From NCBI GenBank assembly GCA_022826515.1, contig JAJDUT010000078.1:84501-148500 (forward strand): a DNA stretch of 64,000 nt, read 5' to 3'. Position 1 is the first letter of the stretch, and every line of letters starts with the position of its first letter. The position numbers and the translations under genes were made by a program. The notes beneath the pieces were generated by a model, which worked only from the letters and a program-made list of their open reading frames with translations, made no database searches and was not told the DNA's origin. The stretch is from Candidatus Latescibacterota bacterium (GTDB lineage Bacteria; Latescibacterota; UBA2968; UBA8231). Positions 9,101-16,329 of this stretch are shown one piece after another.

Positions 9101-9984
9101 TCGAGGAACTGGTGCGCATTCTGGTGCCAGCGCCGGACGGGGCACAAATCCCCTTGGGCGAGTTGGCCGAGATTCGCTATGTGCGCGGCCCCCAGGTCAT
9201 CAAGAGCGAGGATACGTTTTTGCTAGGCTACGTGCTCTTTGACAAGAAGCCGGGGTACGCGGAAGTCGATGTGGTGGAAGCGTGTCGATATTATTTGGCC
9301 AGTAAAAGGGCCAATGGCGATCTCGTGCTAGCTACCGGCGTCAGCTACACCTTCGCCGGTAGCTACGAAAACCAATTGCGAGCGCAGAAGAAGCTCAACG
9401 TGCTGCTGCCGCTCGCGCTGGCGATTATTTTCCTCATCCTCTATTTCCAGTTTGGCAACGCCGCTACGGCCCTGATGGTTTTTTCTGGAGTTGCGGTGGC
9501 TTGGGCTGGCGGTTTTGCCATGCTGTGGCTCTACGGGCAGGAATGGTTTTTGGATTTCTCTGTCTTCGGCACTCAGATGCGCGACCTCTTCCACGTCCGG
9601 CCGCTGAACTTGAGCGTGGCAGTGTGGGTGGGTTTTCTCGCGCTGTTTGGCATTGCCTCGGACAATGGCGTGATCGTGGCGACGTACTTGCGCCAGCTCT
9701 TTCGCGAGCAAAAGCCAGAGACTGTCGATGCAATGCGCCGCGCGGCGCTCGCTGCTGGGGTGCGGCGGATCCGCCCCTGTCTGATGACCGCGGCTACCAC
9801 GATTTTGGCGCTGATTCCCGTGTTGACGGCGAGTGGCCGTGGCGCAGACCTCATGCTGCCGATGGCCATTCCCACCTTCGGCGGCATGATGGCAGTGGTG
9901 CTGACCGCGCCGGTTGTGCCGGTGCTCTACTGCGCGGTCGAGGAGTGGAAGCTGCGGGTGGCGGCGTGGCGGTCAGCGGAGTAA
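6139..9984 (+). CDS. cusA: Heavy-metal RND efflux permease (CusA/CzcA family), enlarged form
   Basis: The proton-driven inner-membrane pump that moves periplasmic metal into the CusC channel. Family motifs are VDAIPDIGENQQIVFSKWAG (start of the porter domain), NIVALSGIAIAIGTMVDMGI (TM4 with the proton-relay Asp), FMPPLDEGSFLWMPTTMP and GIASDNGVIVATYLRQ (C-terminal half). The LVMLQSGMRAPMGVEIKG segment lies where CusA carries a substrate-binding Met. 1281 residues against about 1050 for E. coli CusA: extra hydrophobic helices lie around nt 7720-8040 and a soluble insert rich in DxxGR/PDGSPY motifs around nt 8430-8690. I assume Cu(I)/Ag(I) because of the adaptor's metal domains, but Co/Zn/Cd cannot be excluded. 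Confidence 0.88.
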   Translation: MDRLIRFFLVHKIVVVLMLAVTVGWGLSVAPFAWKLDSLPRDPVPVDAIPDIGENQQIVFSKWAGRSPQDVEDQVTYPLTVALLGVPGVETIRSSSMFGFSSIYVIFAEEVDFYWSRSRILEKLNSLPAGLLPEGVQPALGPDATALGQVFWYTLEGRDEQGSPTGGWDLHELRGIQDWQVRYALLAADGVSEVASVGGFVQEYQIDVNPDAMRAYGVRLDEVFHAVHMSNRDVGARTVELNRAEYVIRGIGFVKGLADLENAVIKARDNVPIYVKNVARVALGPALRRGALDKEGTEVVGGVVVARYGANPLAAIESVKAKIAEIAPSLPKKTLPDGRVSQVQVIPFYDRSGLIEETLGTLERALSEEVLVTVIVVLALVMNLRGAMLVSGLLPLAVLACFAAMKVFGIDANIVALSGIAIAIGTMVDMGIVISENILKHLEDADAEDDRLEVVFRATREVGGAVLTAVLTTVVGFLPVFAMQGAEGKLFAPLAFTKTFALLAAVWLSLTALPALAHCVFGTRLGRWAPGLWAVCGLGVGLALSWWVGLLLVAIGAYHLLAARVPERVRLWVARGVIAAAAIGVVVVLVEHWLPLGPEKGGWRNFIFAAGLIGGLLALFRALQHVFPRVLRWCLDQKGLALIFPLLLLLAGASAWLGFARVFGFVPSSLRHSAPFAALAEALPGLGKEFMPPLDEGSFLWMPTTMPHASIGEVLDVLQKQNAAISQIPEVESAVGKLGRAESPLDPAPISMIETVINYRAEYLTDEDGRRLLFAFDEHATDLFRASDGTPAFAPDGSPYKVQGRYLRDDAGRLVPDANGRPFRLWRPPLDPALNPGRAAWPGIQEPDDIWAEIAQAGQIPGSTSAPKLQPIAARLVMLQSGMRAPMGVEIKGPSLEAIERAGLEIERLLKEVPSVEAATVNADRIVGKPYLEIHIDREAIARHGIALQKVQDVIEIAIGGKLVTTTVEGRERYPVRVRYMRELRDSVEELVRILVPAPDGAQIPLGELAEIRYVRGPQVIKSEDTFLLGYVLFDKKPGYAEVDVVEACRYYLASKRANGDLVLATGVSYTFAGSYENQLRAQKKLNVLLPLALAIIFLILYFQFGNAATALMVFSGVAVAWAGGFAMLWLYGQEWFLDFSVFGTQMRDLFHVRPLNLSVAVWVGFLALFGIASDNGVIVATYLRQLFREQKPETVDAMRRAALAAGVRRIRPCLMTAATTILALIPVLTASGRGADLMLPMAIPTFGGMMAVVLTAPVVPVLYCAVEEWKLRVAAWRSAE

Positions 9985-9990
9985 CGCTCC

Positions 9991-11811
9991 TCAATCGTCG
10001 TCTTCGCGCTCGCTGAGCAGTTCGCCGCGCTGGAGCCGCTCGGCGTTTTCCGTGGCCCAAAGGATGTTCTTCATCACCTTTTGCGCGGTGATGTAGCGGG
10101 TCGCCGCTAGCAGGTGGACGCGCTTTTCCTCGGGGTCGTCGCTCAAGTCATAGTGCCGGAACGCGGCTTCGAGCACTTGGAACATGTGCAACTCGGCGTC
10201 TTCGCGGAGCATGATGTGGGCCAAGGTGTGGCGGAGCTTGGCGACGTCGCGTCCTTCTTCGAGGTACTGGCTGACGAGGACTTCGGCCTCGAAGACCTTT
10301 TGGAAATCGGCCAATTCGCCGAGGCGCTTGAGCATGTCCTCGCTGGAGGCGAAGTGCTCGTCGAGCTTTTGTCCGTGCCGTGGGACGCGGGCGGAGGGCA
10401 TGTTGAGCCAGCGCAGGTAGGTGAGGAAAACCGCGCCGTGGAAGATGGCGCGCAACAGCTCTTTGCTGGCGGCGTAGTGGAAGGTGCAGTAGAGCGCGTG
10501 GGCGTAGGAATAAATGTTGGCCACGTCGTGCCAGTCGCCCTCGTTTTTGAGGTGGAAGCGCAGGGTGCGCAATGCGCTGGCATAGGTCATGGCGCGGCAG
10601 AGTTGGGTCGGCGGCACGCCAGTGCGCAGGGCCTCTTCGACGCGGGCGAGGATGGGTTCAAAGTCGTCGCCGAGCATGACTTGGGTGAACTCGGAGACGT
10701 CGAGGGTCGCTTCGTGGCGCTGATTGTCCTCCCAGATCTCGTCTAGGCGCGTGAAGATGTTTTCCAAGACTGGCAGGCTGTCGGCCCAGCGCGAGGTCTC
10801 TTCGTGGCGGGTGCGGCTCACCAAATCGACGGCGATCGGGCGGAGGATCTCGTGCGCGCCGACCCATTCCACGTAGTCGAGGGCCTCGAACATTTTGTTG
10901 GCAAAGTCGAGGGCGTGCCCGTCGCCGGTGAAGTAGAAATCCGTGGCTGCGGTGAAGACGAAATCCGCGAGGGTTTCCTTGCCGCAGTCGCGGTCGTGCA
11001 AGGTGAGCAAGATGCGCTCGGCCGCGCCGTGGTGCCGCTGATCGACAAAAGTGCGAAACCAGCGCTTGAGGGTGGCTAGGTCTTGGTCGTCATTGGCGCG
11101 GGGAAAGGGGAAGCGCTGGCGGCGCGACGAGCCGGAGGTGCGCCGCGAAATCTGGGTCAAGCCGTGGACGAGAAAGAGGTTTTGGTCGTCCTCGGCAATG
11201 TCGTCCCACATGTTCGCCGCGAGGGTTAGGATGGCGACGCCCGAGGACCAGCCTTCGCTGGTTTTGTGTGCGCCGTAATAAAGCCCCTGTTGGATGATTT
11301 CTTGCGGGGTGGCACCCGTCTGGCGCAGTGCGGCGACCGCTTTGGCGATGAGGAAGGAACTGCGGTCTTTAAGCCCTTGTTCGAGGGCGCGCTTGCCGCG
11401 GGCCACGAGCCGCAGACGGGCCTCTTCCTTCTCGCCGGGTGGGATGCCGACCCACGCGTAGCCATCGTCGCGGACTTCGACGGGAAAGGCTTTTAGGTCG
11501 TCGCCCGAAGTCAGTAAGCAGCCGCCGGTCTTTAGGTCGAATTCCCAGTGATGCCAATGGCAGATTAGCACTCCGTCGCGGATGCTGCCTTTGGACATGG
11601 GATAGCCCATGTGCGGGCAGCGATTGTCAACGGCGTGAAAGGAGTCTTCGTAGAGAAAGACTGCGAGGTGAATGCCGTCAATGGTAAAAGGCCGGCCCTC
11701 GCCGTCGGCAAATTCGCTGGCCGGTGCGAGCCGGTGATAGACGCAAGTCGCTGGATCGACGTCAATCTGCGGCCGCATTTCGCTGAGGTCGAGACGTTGA
11801 GCGGTGGACAT
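9991..11811 (-). CDS. Rieske [2Fe-2S] domain fused to a large helical domain
   Basis: 606 residues. Residues about 20-125 are a Rieske ferredoxin domain with C65-x-H67 (CPHMGY) and C84-x2-H87 (CHWHHW), ending EVRDDGYAWVGIP. The following 480 residues are predicted mainly helical and rich in His, Trp and acidic residues (GLYYGAHKTSEGWSSGVAI, YIYSYAHALYCTFHYAASKE-like stretches). They do not resemble the catalytic domain of ring-hydroxylating oxygenases: I find no 2-His-1-carboxylate motif of the usual form. No signal peptide. An AGGAGGC ribosome binding site precedes the ATG. It probably transfers electrons to an enzyme domain I cannot name. It is convergent with cusA. Confidence 0.75.
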   Translation of the reverse strand: MSTAQRLDLSEMRPQIDVDPATCVYHRLAPASEFADGEGRPFTIDGIHLAVFLYEDSFHAVDNRCPHMGYPMSKGSIRDGVLICHWHHWEFDLKTGGCLLTSGDDLKAFPVEVRDDGYAWVGIPPGEKEEARLRLVARGKRALEQGLKDRSSFLIAKAVAALRQTGATPQEIIQQGLYYGAHKTSEGWSSGVAILTLAANMWDDIAEDDQNLFLVHGLTQISRRTSGSSRRQRFPFPRANDDQDLATLKRWFRTFVDQRHHGAAERILLTLHDRDCGKETLADFVFTAATDFYFTGDGHALDFANKMFEALDYVEWVGAHEILRPIAVDLVSRTRHEETSRWADSLPVLENIFTRLDEIWEDNQRHEATLDVSEFTQVMLGDDFEPILARVEEALRTGVPPTQLCRAMTYASALRTLRFHLKNEGDWHDVANIYSYAHALYCTFHYAASKELLRAIFHGAVFLTYLRWLNMPSARVPRHGQKLDEHFASSEDMLKRLGELADFQKVFEAEVLVSQYLEEGRDVAKLRHTLAHIMLREDAELHMFQVLEAAFRHYDLSDDPEEKRVHLLAATRYITAQKVMKNILWATENAERLQRGELLSEREDDD

Positions 11812-11941
11812 GAGCGTTGCCTCCTGTGGAATGGACTTTAAATATGCGCGATTTGGCGGTGTGGGGCGAGTGGGTGTGTTGACTTGCAGTGCTAAACGTG
11901 ATCATGTTCTGAAAGGAAAGACATCATAGCGGCGCATGACG

Positions 11942-11958
11942 AGAAAAGGAGATTTTCT
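11942..11958 (+). promoter_or_regulatory. Ribosome binding site displayed in a hairpin loop
   Basis: AGAAAA (11942-11947) and TTTTCT (11953-11958) pair around the loop GGAGA, which is the Shine-Dalgarno sequence for the ATG at 11959. Confidence 0.35.
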
Positions 11959-12402
11959 ATGACTTTGAGAGTTTTGTTGGTAGGGGTGCTCTTTTTGGGT
12001 GGCCTAGTGGCCGAAGAGGCCGACGCACGCAGTAAGCGCGTACGACAGGTTCCCAACGGTTCCGCGGCTAGCTGTAACACCTGCCACACGGCTGGTGGCG
12101 GTTCGCCGCTCAACCCATTTGGCGTGGAGATTGTAACCAATTTCCTCACCGCAGCCGGCCCAGCCGGTGACGTGATTTGGGGGCCAGAGTTAGCGGCCTT
12201 GGACTCGGATGGCGACGGAGCGTCTAATGGCGCGGAACTAGGCGACGCCGACGGGGCTTGGGTGGCGGGCGATGCCAATCCAGCAGGAGAAGCGTTTCAT
12301 CCCGGCGATCCCGAGAGCACCCCGCCGCTGCCACCGCCAGACACGGCGGTTGAGGAAACGACTTGGGGGCAGATTAAGAAGCTGATTGGCGCGCTCGACT
12401 GA
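11959..12402 (+). CDS. Small exported c-type cytochrome-like protein with Ca-type repeat and W-x2-IK tail
   Basis: 147 residues. A signal peptide (MTLRVLLVGVLFLGGLVAEE) precedes a single heme-attachment motif C39-N-T-C42-H43. An Asp-rich loop (DSDGDGASNGAELGD) resembles thrombospondin-3/dockerin calcium loops. A Pro-rich linker leads to the C-terminal TAVEETTWGQIKKLI. That tail closely matches the end of the otherwise unrelated protein at 38601. It is probably a periplasmic electron carrier or heme-tethered sensor. AAGGAGA precedes the ATG. It is divergent from the Rieske gene, which might make the two redox partners, but that is inference. Confidence 0.75.
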   Translation: MTLRVLLVGVLFLGGLVAEEADARSKRVRQVPNGSAASCNTCHTAGGGSPLNPFGVEIVTNFLTAAGPAGDVIWGPELAALDSDGDGASNGAELGDADGAWVAGDANPAGEAFHPGDPESTPPLPPPDTAVEETTWGQIKKLIGALD

Positions 12403-12415
12403 GACGGAGCGAATG

Positions 12416-12473
12416 GCTTGTCGCGGTGGTTTTTAATGCCGTCACGGGATTGGGTTTTGCCACCGCGACAAGC
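12416..12473. terminator. 14-bp perfect inverted repeat between convergent genes
   Basis: GCTTGTCGCGGTGG (12416-12429) and CCACCGCGACAAGC (12460-12473) are perfectly complementary with a 30-nt spacer. It lies between the ends of the cytochrome gene and the convergent repeat-rich gene. There is no T-run directly after either arm, so bidirectional termination or a small repeat element are both possible. Confidence 0.45.
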
Positions 12474-12545
12474 GGATTGACAGGCGTGGCCCTATCTATT
12501 GCATCCTCTGCGTCACTAGCACCGCCATTTAACAGGCCGAACAAG

Positions 12546-13700
12546 TCAGTCACCGAAACTCAGCGGCGGGTTGACTGTGATGGAGAAGAACAACGCGGCG
12601 GCGGTTCCTATACTGTCTTCCGCCAAGTAGGCGACCGCGACAGCTCCACCGGTGGCGGCTGTGGGTGTACCCGAAATTGTCCGCGTGGCTGCGTCAAACG
12701 ATAGGCCAGCAGGCAAGCCGAAGACGCGGTACGTTATCTCGCCTTGACCTCCCGTAGCTGCTGGCAGTTTCAACGCGGTAATCGCTGTCTCAGCGGTGTA
12801 CGCTTGGTTTTCGACCTCTTCGTCGAAATCAAGGTTCATTACCGGGTCGTCGTTTGGAGGGGGTGTGCCGTCGTTAGACGAGGTAGAGGGTGTTCCGTCG
12901 TTCGAGTCTGAGGTAGAGGGTGTTCCGTCGTTTGAGTCTGAGGTAGAGGGTGCGCCGTCGTTTGAGGGTGCGCCGTCATTAGACGATGAAGTAGAGGGTG
13001 TGCCGTCGTTTGAGGGTGTGCCATCGTTAGACGAAGAGGTAGAGGGTGCTCCGTCGTTTGAGTCTGAGGTAGAGGGTGTGCCGTCATTAGAGGGTGTGCC
13101 GTCATTAGAGGGTGCGCCGTCATTAGACGACGAGTTAGAGGGTGTGCCATCGTTAGACGAAGAAGTAGAGGGTGCGCCGTCGTTAGAGGGCGGAGTTGAA
13201 GAGGTTCCGTCGTCAGAGTTTGAGTCTGTTCCGTCGTCAGAGTCAGCCCCGTCGTTCGAGTCTGAAGAGGCTCCATCGTCAGCGGATGAGTCAGCCCCGT
13301 CGTCAGATGACGATAAACTCGAACTCGAAGATTGGTCTTCGCCTTCACACCCAGATAAATCCCACGACCATGTTTCTTCATCCCAACGACTATACTCATC
13401 CGTCTCTGGATCGTAGCTGTCGGCGACACATGGGGGCGTACCGCCTATTGAGTTATCGTCAGTGTAATAATGCCAATGGGAGCTGGTATAATGCGAGAGA
13501 CTATTTCGCGGATCGTTTACTATCTGTTGCACTTCCTCCGGAGAAATATGCTTTGCTTTTCCATTTTGGATGTCCGGGGTATCGTGTCCGAATGTGGGCA
13601 ATGCCCAAGTCAGCAAAGCAAAAGTGCAAGTGATGAGCGCAAGTCCCGTATGGACGCGCAAAATTTCTCGCGGCGCGGCCGTGCGGTGGTAAGTACGCAT
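12546..13700 (-). CDS. Exported repeat-rich protein with putative Ig (He_PIG-like) domain
   Basis: 384 residues. The N-terminal hydrophobic stretch (about 17-38) is a signal peptide after a long basic start. A 90-residue Trp/Tyr/Asp-rich region (HYTSSHWHYYTDD) follows. Residues about 125-280 are low-complexity, built from SNDG[AT]P units spaced by STSSS/STSDS. The C-terminal hundred residues (from about DPVMNLDFDEE) match the putative-Ig pattern, including ITYRVFGLPAGLSFDAATRT and ISGTPTAA. It is likely a surface or extracellular protein with a flexible stalk; the ligand is unknown. AAAGGA precedes the ATG. Confidence 0.75.
   Translation of the reverse strand: MRTYHRTAAPREILRVHTGLALITCTFALLTWALPTFGHDTPDIQNGKAKHISPEEVQQIVNDPRNSLSHYTSSHWHYYTDDNSIGGTPPCVADSYDPETDEYSRWDEETWSWDLSGCEGEDQSSSSSLSSSDDGADSSADDGASSDSNDGADSDDGTDSNSDDGTSSTPPSNDGAPSTSSSNDGTPSNSSSNDGAPSNDGTPSNDGTPSTSDSNDGAPSTSSSNDGTPSNDGTPSTSSSNDGAPSNDGAPSTSDSNDGTPSTSDSNDGTPSTSSNDGTPPPNDDPVMNLDFDEEVENQAYTAETAITALKLPAATGGQGEITYRVFGLPAGLSFDAATRTISGTPTAATGGAVAVAYLAEDSIGTAAALFFSITVNPPLSFGD
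12860..13320 (-). repeat. Minisatellite tract coding SNDG[AT]P units
   Basis: Imperfect 18-bp units encoding SNDG-A/T-P alternate with Ser/Thr/Asp spacers, inside the gene at 12546. The tract stays open on the opposite strand (E-V-E-G-V-P-S repeats) because of its base composition, which explains a long antisense frame. Confidence 0.8.
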
Positions 13701-13811
13701 TGTTATTCCTTTCTGTGTTGCAGGATTGTGGAGTAGCTTACCGAATATAGGTTTCCACCCAAGGGTAAGGCAAACGCAAAAGAGGCCCGCCGATCGCGCC
13801 TTGGCATCTGA

Positions 13812-13843
13812 TTGTCGCTAAAATTAAACAGGGCTGTTATAAT
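13812..13843 (+). promoter_or_regulatory. copA promoter with long spacer and palindrome
   Basis: A perfect -10 TATAAT (13838-13843) has TTGTCG (13812-13817) 20 bp upstream. Spacers of 19-20 bp are typical of MerR/CueR-activated promoters. The palindrome AACAG-GG-CTGTT (13827-13838) abuts the -10 box and could be the regulator site. Confidence 0.45.
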
Positions 13844-13876
13844 GTAGGGGCGGTGCGGAGCGCGAACTGCCCCTAC
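13844..13876. repeat. GTAGGGGC inverted repeat in the copA leader
   Basis: GTAGGGGC (13844-13851) and GCCCCTAC (13869-13876) are perfectly complementary, and the stem extends to 11 bp with one G-U pair. It starts directly after the -10 box. Similar GTAGGGGC palindromes occur as small interspersed repeats in many genomes, so it could be a repeat copy or a leader hairpin. Confidence 0.5.
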
Positions 13877-13904
13877 GGGCATTCATAACGTCAAACAGGC
13901 ATCC

Positions 13905-16187
13905 ATGACAGCAAACAGTAGAGAACAACATTTTGCCATTGAGGGCATGCACTGCGCTGGCTGCGTGCAGCAGGTAGAGAAGCAGGTGTCCGGCTTGGCT
14001 GGCGTTGAAAAGGCTGACGTGAACTTGGCGACCGAGCAGATGGCCGTGCGTTTTGATCCGGCAGCCGTAGATGAGAAAAGCATTGCGGCGGCCGTGGTAA
14101 AGGCGGGGTTCGGGGCGCGGGTGCAAACGCCCGAAGCCGAAGGCGCGGCTAGGCGACAAGAACGCAAGCGGGCCGAACTGGCTGAGCAAGCAGGTGCCTT
14201 TCGCTGGGCTGTTGTATTTTGGCTGCCGCTCTTTGCGGTGGAGATGGCCGAGCAGATGGCCGCCCCCATTGTTCCGGCGCTGTCATTGGATCAGTATCCG
14301 CTGCGGGTGGGCGTTTTGCATCTGCTGTTTGCGCTGCCGGTGATGTGGATTGGTCGCCGGATCTACGTCGAGGGTGGGCAGGCTCTGTGGCGAGGTCGTC
14401 CCAACATGTTTTCGCTCATTGCCATTGGCACGGCTGCGGCGTGGATCTACAGTGCTTGGGGCTTGGGGGCCGTCGCCGTGGGTGCGGCTGCGGCGTGGAT
14501 TTACAGCGTTTGGGGCTTGGGGGCTGTCGCCGTGGGGGTGGTTGCGGCGTTTGACTCCTACTTTCCGACGGTTTCGACAATCCTCACCTTTATGCTGATG
14601 GGCCGCTATCTCGAAGCGCGCTCGCGGTTGCGGGCCGAGGAGGCCATAGGGGCGCTGCTGCAGCTCAAACCCGACAAGGCCGCGCTGGTGACTGACGATG
14701 GGGAGCGGGAAATTGCGGCTGATGCCATTGCAGTGGGCGACTGCCTGCGCGTGCGTCCAGGCGAGCGCATTCCAGCCGATGGCGAAATCATCGAGGGAAA
14801 TTCTACGGTGGATGAGTCGCTGCTGACCGGCGAGTCGCTGCCCGTGGTTAAGGCACCGGGCGATGGGGTGACCGGCGGCAGTCTCAACGGCGCGGGTGCG
14901 CTCATGGTGCGTGCAACGCGCGTAGGCGGGGATGCGCTGTTGATGCAAATGGTGCGCTTAGTAGAGGCCGCACAGGCAGGTAAAGCGCCGATTGCCCGTT
15001 TGGCCGATGTCGTCGCCGGGTATTTCGTGCCGGCTGTACTGGTCCTAGGTGTGGTGGCCGCGGTGGGTTGGCTGTGGGCCGGGGAGAGTTTGAGCTTTGC
15101 GTTGCAGGTTTTTGTGGCCGTGTTGATCATCGCCTGCCCGTGCAGCTTGGGCTTGGCCACGCCAGCCGCTATCATGGTAGGCACGGGCCGCGGTGCGCAT
15201 TTAGGCATTTTGTTCAAAAGCCCCGAGGTGCTGGAAACGGCGCACAAAGTAGATGCTGTGGTGCTGGACAAAACCGGCACGATCACCGAGGGGCGACCGC
15301 AGGTTGTGGCGGTAGAGCCGTTAAACGGACGCCGCGCCGACGAAGTGCTGAGCTTGGCCGCGGCTGTGGAGCGCGGCTCGGAGCATCCACTGGCCGCGGC
15401 GATTGTGGCTGCCGCAGCAGAGCGGGGCCTTGCCGTGCCAGAGGCTATTGACGTTGTGGCGAGTCCGGGCAAAGGTGCGCAGGCTGAGGTGGGGGGAGAG
15501 GATGTAGTGGTGGGCAATCGCGCCATGATGGCGGCGGCGGGAGTTCGCGTAGATGAGGACAATGGCCCGGCGGACGGTGCCACCGTCGCGTGGGTCGTGG
15601 TGGCGGGCGCATTGGTTGGCTGCGTGTCGTTGGCCGATCGCCCTCGTCCGCAGAGCAAGGACGACGTGGCTCGGCTGCGCCAAGGCGGCTTGGAGGTGGT
15701 GATGCTCACGGGCGACAGCCGTCCGGCTGCTGAGGCTGTGGCACGTCAGGTGGGGATTGAGACTGTGCGCGCCGAGGTCTTGCCCGCAGACAAGGCCGCG
15801 GCCGTGCATGCATTGCAGGCCGAGGGCCGCTGCGTGGCCATGGTCGGCGACGGGATCAACGACGCGCCAGCGCTGGCCACCGCCGATGTGGGCATGGCCT
15901 TTGCCACCGGGACGGATGTAGCGGCCGCGTCTGCTCCCGTGGTGCTCATGCACAGCCGATTGGCGGATGTGGCGCGGGCTATTGAGTTGAGCCGAGCGGT
16001 TGTGCGGACCGTAAAGCAGAATTTGTTCTGGGCGTTTTTTTACAACGCCGCAGGTATTCCGGTGGCTGCGGGCGCACTCTACCTGTTCGGTGGCCCGCTC
16101 CTCAATCCAATGCTGGCGAGCTTGGCGATGGCCTTTTCGTCGGTGTCGGTGGTGATGAACGCGCTCCGGTTGCGGCGCTTTGGTTGA
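13905..16187 (+). CDS. copA: Copper-exporting P1B-type ATPase
   Basis: It pumps Cu(I) (or Ag(I)) from the cytoplasm into the periplasm, where the CusCBA-like pump could expel it. 760 residues. One N-terminal HMA domain (GMHCAGC, about 9-15), the membrane CPC motif ([11 protein letters not shown], about 409), the phosphorylation site DKTGT (about 455), SEHPLA in the nucleotide-binding domain and [10 protein letters not shown] in the hinge are all present. Between the helix [16 protein letters not shown] and the helix before GRYLEAR, an 18-residue block ([16 protein letters not shown]) is duplicated in tandem. The promoter and hairpins upstream suggest metal control. Confidence 0.93.
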   Translation: MTANSREQHFAIEGMHCAGCVQQVEKQVSGLAGVEKADVNLATEQMAVRFDPAAVDEKSIAAAVVKAGFGARVQTPEAEGAARRQERKRAELAEQAGAFRWAVVFWLPLFAVEMAEQMAAPIVPALSLDQYPLRVGVLHLLFALPVMWIGRRIYVEGGQALWRGRPNMFSLIAIGTAAAWIYSAWGLGAVAVGAAAAWIYSVWGLGAVAVGVVAAFDSYFPTVSTILTFMLMGRYLEARSRLRAEEAIGALLQLKPDKAALVTDDGEREIAADAIAVGDCLRVRPGERIPADGEIIEGNSTVDESLLTGESLPVVKAPGDGVTGGSLNGAGALMVRATRVGGDALLMQMVRLVEAAQAGKAPIARLADVVAGYFVPAVLVLGVVAAVGWLWAGESLSFALQVFVAVLIIACPCSLGLATPAAIMVGTGRGAHLGILFKSPEVLETAHKVDAVVLDKTGTITEGRPQVVAVEPLNGRRADEVLSLAAAVERGSEHPLAAAIVAAAAERGLAVPEAIDVVASPGKGAQAEVGGEDVVVGNRAMMAAAGVRVDEDNGPADGATVAWVVVAGALVGCVSLADRPRPQSKDDVARLRQGGLEVVMLTGDSRPAAEAVARQVGIETVRAEVLPADKAAAVHALQAEGRCVAMVGDGINDAPALATADVGMAFATGTDVAAASAPVVLMHSRLADVARAIELSRAVVRTVKQNLFWAFFYNAAGIPVAAGALYLFGGPLLNPMLASLAMAFSSVSVVMNALRLRRFG
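14436..14543 (+). repeat. 54-bp tandem duplication inside copA
   Basis: Two near-identical 54-bp copies (14436-14489 and 14490-14543) encode AAWIYS[AV]WGLGAVAVG plus two residues, in frame. They lie in the predicted membrane/loop region between the second and third core helices. Confidence 0.85.
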
Positions 16188-16210
16188 AGCGGCCATATTA
16201 CAGGCTGTCT

Positions 16211-16316
16211 TATAGCAATCCTACATCATTCCCAAGATAATCCGCAGATGGACGCAGAATAGTAGAAACAAGACGATCCACATCTCGAATCGTTCAAGTA
16301 ATTCAGGGTTGCTATA
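16211..16316. repeat. Dispersed palindromic repeat, copy 1
   Basis: The ends are inverted repeats TATAGCAATCCT (16211-16222) and AGGGTTGCTATA (16305-16316), with one mismatch. The interior read on the minus strand contains GGATCGTCTTGT and CTGCGTCCATCTGCGGAT, which recur at 24131-24190. It is non-coding and resembles a MITE-like or regulatory repeat. Confidence 0.65.
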
Positions 16317-16329
16317 GAAGGAGGGCGTT

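Noticed and set aside
12426..12704. Plus-strand frame of 92 residues with many Cys and Gly
   Set aside because: Overlaps the real gene's end on the other strand, no ribosome binding site, and composition follows from the antisense of the Ig domain.
12860..13320. CRISPR-like repetition
   Set aside because: Units are 18 bp, imperfect, in frame and without unique spacers, so a coding minisatellite.
12796..13416. Plus-strand frame of EVEGVPS repeats
   Set aside because: Antisense of the SNDG[AT]P repeat tract; stays open only because of base composition.
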